Origin: Isohypsibius dastychi
Lineage: Eukaryota > Tardigrada > Eutardigrada > Parachela > Isohypsibiidae
Assembly: GCA_034696485.1 (NCBI GenBank)
Contig: JAQIWT010000964.1
Location: 1-13,390, forward strand
Direction: 5' to 3'
Length of the DNA: 13,390 nt
Shown here: in pieces, positions 7,877 through 13,390 of the stretch
How positions within the stretch are numbered: the stretch's first letter is position 1
How the letters are laid out: each line of letters opens with the position of its first letter
The notes under the pieces: generated by a model
Told to the model about the DNA's origin: nothing
Seen by the model: the letters and a program-made list of their open reading frames with translations, nothing else
Database searches by the model: none
Program-made: the position numbers and the translations under genes

Positions 7877-7977
7877 AAGCTACTCATTGCAGCGTTCTGT
7901 TTCATTTTGCAGGTCACATTATGTACAGAAATCATTTTTTACGTTTCGAAAATTCTGGAACGGTTACAGTCATTGAG

Positions 7978-8473
7978 TTAGCTGTCGTTGAGATCCGCAC
8001 CTCCTTCGACGAAACCAGCGACTTTGCATGCAACGAGGCAGTACTTCTGCTCCTTTCCCGTCAGCTTTCGGACACACTCATCCTTGCAGAACTGACAGTC
8101 CTTTCCGCAGTTTATATGGAGACCGAATTTCCGGTTGCTGGCACTTTGTTCCCCGAAATTTCGGACGTTAGCGTTGTTCTGGATTCTTAATTCCCTGACG
8201 GTATCTTCGTCACTCTGGTTGTCCAGTTGGTCATCTGAAAAACATTTAGAAAATTAGACATGTCATGTTGAACCGGAATGACATTTTGGGATTTTTTCTA
8301 GAAAACACTGTCATTCACAATGATGATGTTGAATTAAAACTGAGAAATTAGACCTGGGTGCAAAAACGGAACTCACCAGACGTCTCTTGGTTGATGTTGT
8401 CCAGGCGATAAGCGGAGGTCACAAAGATAACAGCAAGGAAGCATATTGCAACTAAGACGATTTCCCGAACCAT
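7978..8473 (-). CDS. Secreted six-cysteine peptide precursor, gene 2 of tandem pair
   Basis: Exons 8473-8377 and 8234-7978 are joined by a 142 bp phase-1 intron (GTGAGT donor), giving 117 residues. Exon 1 is exactly 97 bp, as in gene 1. Residues 1-21 are the signal peptide (VAICFLAVIFVTSA). The middle is polar and acidic. The cysteines are at 75, 79, 82, 86, 98 and 102, the same positions as in gene 1 (GKDCQFCKDECVRKLTGKEQ, YCLVACK). Residues 1-113 align to gene 1 without gaps, about 70 identical by my count. Divergence is highest in the propeptide-like middle and the C-terminal tail. Exon 2 has no in-frame ATG, so a plain ORF scan misses it. Tandem duplication with shared promoter spacing implies common expression. 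The family is not recognised. Confidence 0.86.
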
Positions 8474-8544
8474 TTTCTTGTTGGTGGTTGTGTTTTCCGA
8501 AGCACAAGCAATCTTTGTGGTGTTGGATTCGTGTTCTTCTTTGG

Positions 8545-8552
8545 TTTATATG
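8545..8552 (-). promoter_or_regulatory. TATA box of peptide gene 2
   Basis: CATATAAA on the minus strand, 72-79 bp upstream of the ATG, at the same spacing as gene 1. The identical motif recurs in the orphan flank at 12553-12560. Confidence 0.62.
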
Positions 8553-9425
8553 ACCTAAATCATGTTGGATATTCTGTGGGCATCGTGAGCGCGAACGAGT
8601 TGACAATGAGGCTGAGCAGAAATCAGGCTGATGGAAGTAGTGATTCCGCGTAAGAAATATGAAGAACTCGGTCAGTGCGATAACGGGTGATAAGATGCTT
8701 TTTTCCATTAAAAAAACCTCGTGTTCTATTCGTTCTAGCCAGCGGTTCGAGTTTCGCCACGATGATTTATATTTTAAGGCCCTGTTGTATCTCATATAAA
8801 CGGCTGTGATATGGCTGTAAGTTGTGCAAATAAGTATCGCTGTATATAATCTGGAATAGCTGAGCTTCATTACACCAATTTTGAAGTTTCCAGCTCGCCT
8901 GCACTATACAAAACTCAGACAAATCTATTTTTGTGCACGCACGAGTTTGCAGAGATGTCACTATATATGACCTCGTAACTCAGGTCTTTTACTCCTTCGA
9001 GTTCACCCTTCAAAGTTGAGGCTTTTCGCATGGATGGACTAGGTTTGTTTCGTTTTGAATTCGCGGCAGTTAGGAATTCAGAGTCTCCCTGTCCCTCTAT
9101 GGCTTTCAGCGGGATCGAACACCTTTTTTTGAATTTATTTCAAAGGATTTTACTGTATGTTGAAATAAAAAAGAAATGCGGCCCCATGATTGTGAACGCT
9201 GTCGTATTTCGTTCGTTTGGTCATTCAGCCATCCAGTCCAATTCGGTTCCAAAACAGAACAATCTTATTCCGCTTACTTGCATTGCCAACCAGAATGATC
9301 AGTTTTCGTTGGTTCCCATCTGGACTCACTGGTTTCATCAGGACGTCAAACGACCGATGCACTAAATTTCGAACCAGTTTTTTTATTGTCCTACTGATTA
9401 TCTTTCGTCATTAACGTTAAGCTAG

Positions 9426-9447
9426 CATTTGGCAAATGCCATTTGCC
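9426..9447. promoter_or_regulatory. Triple CANNTG (E-box-like) palindromic cluster
   Basis: CATTTG, CAAATG and CATTTG follow one another at 7 bp steps (9426, 9433, 9440), forming overlapping palindromes. The equivalent place in copy 3 (near 13043) keeps only one CATTTG. Binding is not shown. Confidence 0.4.
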
Positions 9448-9690
9448 ATAACCAGTTCAAGCATCTGAACGTTACATTAATACTTGTGCAAATAAACCTT
9501 GATTTCTACGTAAGCAGGAAAAATTCAGAATCCTGAACATCAGGTGTACGTTTCAGCCTTTTTAAAAGAGTGACAAGCGGGAATGTAATCTCGAGTCAAG
9601 CCGGAATCAATCGTAGATCGTTACACTTCAGTTACCTCGTTACACAGTTACCTGTCAGCGCGAAATCCCATGAGATTGCGAAATCCACTT

Positions 9691-10605
9691 CTCGGATTAA
9701 ACGTTCATCTCGCTATAAGGCAGCGTGTGAAATGTACTTGATTCGGAAGGACCATATTTAGCACCAACCCCTCAACTCGTTCGCGTTCGCTCGTTTATGC
9801 ATTTCGACTCGCTCATCTCCATTTTTTCCGATCGGTTCGCGATCGGGTGCCAAGTATAGGTCGCGGGTTCGCAACTTCTCAACAGAAGTATTTCTGGTGA
9901 TGATAGAACTCGTACGAAATTTGAGCTTTTTGCCACTCATCCGGGATTCAACGAAATTTCTTCGACACGCCAAAACTGGAATGCGCTAGCTTGAACTCTC
10001 ACAGGGTGACCTTTTGTTCAACGTTAATTCCAGTTCCCTGTAGTCCAACTTGTACCATAGAGGAACATAGATTGACATTCAAATCAGCTTTTCCGGCTTT
10101 CTGAGTCATTGAAGGTTTACAAGAGTAGCACTTTTGCTTTTTTTCAGGGGGCGCAATGGGGCACCAATTGTGTACTTTTGGACGCTTTTGGCTCAAAATT
10201 TTCTTGATGTGGGACCAAAAACTGATTTTCTATACGGAGCCAGCCGTTTTGTACCAAAAAATCTCATGGGAGGCCATGACCAGTGACCCTTAATTATGCT
10301 CCCCCCCCCCCCAATTCAAATTATTCCACCCCTACAAATTTGGTCTAAATACGTCTATGGTAGCTACCGGTCACGAAACAGTACGACAGAATCTTATTTG
10401 TGAAAAACGTCTCGCAACGGACTCAAATGGATCGGTATACATAAAACAGAAGCAAACAGGGTTCCCAACAATTCTGAGTCACGAAAAAAGACATGAACAA
10501 CAGGAAAAATTCCCACTGCGACGATTGAAGACAAAAACAACATGAACCGAAAAACCTGAGCTGCGATCACACGGAGCTTTTTGACACAAAACATTCGAAG
10601 GGTCA
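9691..10605. other. Intergenic between peptide gene 2 flank and ICMT 3' end
   Basis: No supported gene. It contains a hairpin CCGATCG-GTTCG-CGATCGG at 9828-9846 and a C12 tract at 10301-10312. Just after the ICMT stop there is a short hydrophobic minus-strand frame (10606-10394). No canonical AATAAA for ICMT was found between 10606 and 10300. Confidence 0.4.
10301..10312 (+). repeat. C12 homopolymer downstream of ICMT
   Basis: Twelve consecutive C on the plus strand, the third such tract in the window. Confidence 0.95.
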
Positions 10606-12292
10606 TTAAGTCTCGTCACTATAACCGGAAATGAGCGGCAGTCCGGTGGGTACTCGCTTCTGGTACTCCGCGTAATCTTCGCCAAAAACGTCCAGGAGGT
10701 AGATTTCTTCATGGGGAATACGCTGCCTAAACTTCGTCCAGGATACGAGAGCATATGCCAGCGCACAGACCGGATTCAAAAGTATAAACTGCAAGCATGG
10801 CAGTGATGATTACAACGTACAATACATTGAGGGTAGCATTCTGTCCGTCAATTTTAGAGCATGGGGGAAAATCATTATTTTGAAGAAATTCGAAGTGTGA
10901 TTGTTGGATTTCAAATCAAATTTAGGCCTAGACAAATTACCTGCGTCCCAACGGCGAAGAGGAACCACCCGAGATATGATGGATACCGACATAAACTGAA
11001 TATCCCATGAGTCACAAGTTTGTGATGAGTCTTTTTGTTTTGCTGAAACCAAATGAAATATGAGAGCATATTCCATGTAATAAGACAAGAACATATAGTT
11101 TTCCGGTGAAGCAGCCTATCAGTTTGTTTTACATCCATTCATAGATTTCTCGGCACGAAAATGTGTCACAGCTGTATTTCAAACGAGAACACCTCTCAGT
11201 AAATCATATCAAAGATTTACATTCTGTGTCAACCACCCGGCCTCTATCGCTTTGTTAAAAGGTAGAAACAGAACTTCGGCAGGCCGAATGGCTGAAATTC
11301 AGCACGGAGCACTGAATCACACACTATGAACTTCATGACCTTTCATTAGTCAAATTATCATAAATTTAATTTTCGTTTCAAATCTCGTTGCTATATTTCC
11401 CCCTCTCAACTCGTCATTTAGAAATCGTTCTTCGTAAACAAGTGAATAAGCCGTACAATATAAGAGGTATGGGCAAGGTATCCATTCCAGTGATGCGGTT
11501 TTCGAAAACAGTTCTGACAAACAAGGCAAAATTGAAAAACTTAATCAAGTACGTACCGGCTGGTGACTTCCATAAATAATTGAAGTAAATGTGTTCATTT
11601 CTGATACATATATACGTAAATACATACCTCTACAAGATGACTGAAACTGTCACCAGCCGTTGCAATAGCCAACTTCCTGATGATTTCTTCCGATAAACAC
11701 AACGTTATTCCAAATAAAATCAAGCTGTTGCAGCCTTTCATTTCTAGGACACAATAAATATGATTACGATTAAACTGAATAGTAAATCACCGCACAAGAA
11801 TCCTTCAAAGAAACCAGACCTGGATAAAAGTAGTACTCCGCAGAGAATCCTATCAACGGTGCAAAAATGGCGATAAAATATGCTGAACCATGGTTCAAAA
11901 GGAAACTGTCCTGCGAAAGCGCATGTGGGAAATAAATAGAAATGAAAAGATATTCCGTCATGTGGAAGTTGGTAATGAACATCACATATATTCCCACCAT
12001 CCAAATCCAGGGGAAGCGCCATGTTATCAGCCCTCCTAATCCAAAAACAGACCCCAGAGCACAAGCTCGAATCGACATCTACGAAATGAAAACTGGAAAA
12101 CATGGAAAAGACATTCGAGACGAAATGACTCACTTGCAATTCATGATCCGGAACAACGTGAAACAGAATTGCACATGAAACGGCCGCGACCCCAAATGGT
12201 AGAAGGAAAGATTGGCAAGGAATGAAGAAAACTAGGATGTGCAATAGGCACGCGACTACAAAACTCAAAAACCAGATCTGAGGCTTTTTCAT
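10606..12292 (-). CDS. ICMT: Isoprenylcysteine carboxyl methyltransferase (ICMT/Ste14 family), complete
   Basis: This ER membrane enzyme methylates the C-terminal prenylcysteine of CAAX proteins (Ras, Rho, lamins) using S-adenosylmethionine, the last step of CAAX processing. Exons are 12292-12134, 12078-11820, 11743-11628, 11042-10941 and 10788-10606. All junctions keep frame (phases 0, 1, 0, 0) and give 272 residues, close to human ICMT (284). Visible family signatures: IRACALGSVFGLG after the N-terminal helices, YLFISIYFPHALSQDSFLLN, the TAGDSFSH segment before the SAM-binding half, THHKLVTHGIFSLCRYPSYL followed by GW, LLNPVCALAYAL, and the C-terminal EEIYLLDVFGEDYAEYQKRV followed by PTGLPLISG. 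The catalytic-half RxPSYxGW and EE...FG..Y..Y...VPTG elements are intact. Several helices span the membrane. Introns are 55, 76, 585 and 152 bp. The start at 12292 gives a hydrophobic first helix of suitable length. The N-terminus is the least conserved part, so a different first exon is possible. Confidence 0.95.
11043..11627 (-). other. Long intron 3 of ICMT
   Basis: This 585 bp intron is much longer than its neighbours, with donor GTATGT and acceptor GTTTCAG. A plus-strand open frame (11388-11579, 63 codons) ending KNLIKYVPAGDFHK is the only ORF in it; no family is recognised and I do not call it a gene. GTCACCAGCCG (11649-11659, in exon 3) is the exact inverted match of 11557-11567 inside this intron. 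Confidence 0.75.
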
Positions 12293-12391
12293 TTTCTGTT
12301 GTTCTAATTATGTGAATTCACTCACATCAACTCGCTGAATTTATCGAACATTTCGAACGGCGCCAGTTATCTGAGCACGCAAGCAGTCAAG

Positions 12392-12478
12392 GCTGTAGAG
12401 ATATCTACAGCATTGTAATTCCCCCGATAAGCGTCAGAAACGACTTCTTTTTACGCGTAGACCAGAGTGACTACGCGT
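12392..12478. repeat. Two palindromes beside the duplication breakpoint
   Basis: GCTGTAGA-GATA-TCTACAGC (12392-12411) and ACGCGTAG...CTACGCGT (12453-12460 and 12471-12478, 10 nt loop) lie between the ICMT start and the point near 12487 where homology to the peptide-gene flank begins. Confidence 0.7.
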
Positions 12479-12486
12479 TACCAGTG

Positions 12487-13290
12487 TAAGGGTGGTTTTT
12501 TCTTGCGCAGCACAAGCGATCTTGAAGGTTTAAGGTTCGTGTTCTCCTCTGGTTTATATGACGCAAACCGTGGTGGATATTCTGTGGGCATCGTGAGTGC
12601 GAACGTGTAGACAATGAGGCTGAGCAGAAATCAGGCTGATGAAAGTAGTGATTTGGGCAGAAAATATGAGGAACTCGGTCAGTTCGATTGCGGGGTGAAT
12701 GGATGCTTTTTTCCTATTGAAAAAACCACGAATTTTGTTGGTCCTAGTCAGCGTTTAGAGTCCTGTTTCGCTGCGACGATTTATATTTTTAGGTCCTGTT
12801 GTATTTCATGTGAATGGCTGTGATATGGCTGTAAATAAGGATTACGCAAATAAGGGTCGCTGTATGAGATATGGGGAAAGTTTCCTTCATTATTTCACTT
12901 TTCGATTTCGAAAGAATGATCGCATTCTGCTGAAGTGGATTGGTGACGAGACTAATCAGTATTCATTGGGTGCCACCATGACGTCAAACGAGCGCCATCG
13001 TCAATATCGAGCCCTAGTTTCTTTTTGATCAACGTTGTACTAGCATTTGCCGTGAGTGCGGCAGTCCAACGAGGCTGTAGATACAGGCTTTGAAAGGCAC
13101 AGCCATCGGGCCAACTGGCTATCGTCTTTCGCATTCAGCCGGAGATCAGGAGAACCTTCTTTCGAACTTATTATGAATAAGCAGAGCGAAGACTAGCGGA
13201 AGTGATTTGCCAAGTAAAGCCAGAATCAATCGCTGATCGTCACACTTCAGTTACACCTCGTTATACACTACCAGGAGAATTCAAAACCTT
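12487..13290 (-). repeat. Orphan upstream flank, copy 3 (no peptide gene attached)
   Basis: This copy matches the 5' flank of peptide gene 2 from within about 15 bp of where the ATG should be, but the coding exons are gone and ICMT lies there instead. It keeps the TATA motif (12553-12560), GGATATTCTGTGGGCATCGT, GACAATGAGGCTGAGCAGAA, GATGCTTTTTTCC and TGATATGGCTGTAA, plus more distal matches up to about 13290. The open frames at 12614-12823 and 12810-13028 are interrupted in the other copies and are not coding. It marks a former third peptide gene or a partial duplication. Confidence 0.78.
12553..12560 (-). promoter_or_regulatory. TATA motif in orphan flank, about 260 bp upstream of ICMT
   Basis: CATATAAA on the minus strand, identical to that of peptide gene 2. 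It points towards ICMT and could serve as an ICMT promoter with a 5' UTR of roughly 230 nt, or may be inactive. The motif is seen; use by ICMT is inferred. Confidence 0.4.
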
Positions 13291-13390
13291 AACAATGCTG
13301 TTATCAGCTTCTCAATTCTAACTACGCAATTTCTTGGTGGCAATGTCGGTTATCGTCTATTTGATAATTTTGTTAGGATCAGTTTTTCCC
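13291..13390. other. Window end, no feature seen
   Basis: AT-rich sequence beyond the last recognisable match to copy 2. Nothing is supported here. Confidence 0.4.

Larger units (their letters stand above)
8490..9690 (-). repeat. Duplicated upstream flank, copy 2 (attached to peptide gene 2)
   Basis: The block from 8490 to about 8860 is strongly similar to 12487-12870. Shared runs include GGATATTCTGTGGGCATCGT, GACAATGAGGCTGAGCAGAA and TGATATGGCTGTAA. Similarity resumes around 9290-9440 (GATCAGT..., ACGTCAAACGA) and 9570-9680 (CAATCG...GATCGT, CACTTCAGTTAC). The stretch of about 8890-9290 has no clear counterpart in copy 3 and may be an insertion in copy 2 or a loss in copy 3. Confidence 0.75.

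Noticed and set aside
8373-8870. 165-codon minus-strand ORF
   Set aside because: It runs through the promoter, TATA box and exon 1 of peptide gene 2 in the wrong frame. The duplicated copy at 12500-12870 does not keep it open.
9030-9365. 111-codon plus-strand ORF
   Set aside because: No motif or splice context. It covers duplicated and inserted flank sequence, and its matching part in copy 3 is not in the same open frame.
9758-9973. 71-codon minus-strand ORF, and a GGGTTCGCAAC stretch resembling a tRNA B box
   Set aside because: No A box at proper spacing and no cloverleaf could be drawn. The ORF is polar and unrecognised.
9999-10196. 65-codon minus-strand ORF with KCYSCKP, reminiscent of the start of Ly6/uPAR domains
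   Set aside because: Only one further cysteine follows, there is no signal peptide, and no complementary exon was found.
10004-10280. CAGGGTGAC at 10004 and GTGACCCTTA near 10275 considered as ends of a second mariner-type element
   Set aside because: Only the first few bases resemble each other. The inverted match does not extend and no TA duplication pair is convincing.
12614-13028. Two overlapping plus-strand ORFs (69 and 72 codons)
   Set aside because: They fall in the orphan duplicated flank and are interrupted by stops and indels in copy 2, so they are not coding.

Overview
The window looks like nuclear DNA of a small invertebrate animal. It has spliced genes with GT..AG introns (several only 55-76 bp), TATA-type promoters, AATAAA signals, a TA-flanked mariner-type element and long C-tracts. 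There is no bacterial gene layout, tRNA, rRNA or CRISPR. A compact ecdysozoan genome (nematode or tardigrade-like) is my best guess, but the sequence does not prove it. Nearly all real genes are broken by introns, so most long single-frame ORFs are chance.

Layout. (1) 1-1962: a foldback-type transposable element with ~270-335 bp inverted arms built from ~30 bp tandem units. Its interior holds two adjacent hairpins and a possible small spliced transcription unit on the minus strand. (2) 2039-2139: a palindromic cluster carrying the same core motif as the arms. It abuts a plus-strand exon (2131-2328) that encodes the C-terminal end of a protein kinase domain. (3) 2842-3848 minus: a three-exon gene for a small single-pass membrane protein with signal peptide, CC-rich ectodomain, one TM helix and an acidic-dileucine tail. 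(4) 4154-5071: a 918 bp non-autonomous Tc1/mariner-type element with 30 bp TIRs and TA target duplications. (5) 5531-5779 plus: a weakly supported terminal exon with a downstream AATAAA.

(6) 6317-8552 minus: a tandem pair of two-exon genes for secreted six-cysteine peptides of 115 and 117 residues. They align without gaps over 113 positions, at about 62% identity by my count. Each has a TATA box 71-80 bp upstream of the ATG and an AATAAA about 90-105 bp after the stop. (7) 10606-12292 minus: a complete five-exon isoprenylcysteine carboxyl methyltransferase (ICMT), 272 residues. It is the one gene here identified with near certainty. (8) 12487-13290: a third copy of the cysteine-peptide promoter flank, including its TATA box but with no peptide gene attached. 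It lies directly upstream of ICMT.

Biologically, ICMT is housekeeping: it methylates prenylated CAAX proteins in the ER. The peptide genes form a young, expanding secreted family. The most interesting points are that apparently undescribed peptide family, the orphan duplicated promoter now facing ICMT, and the foldback element with apparent cargo next to a kinase exon. I recognise no gene order that links these genes into one pathway.
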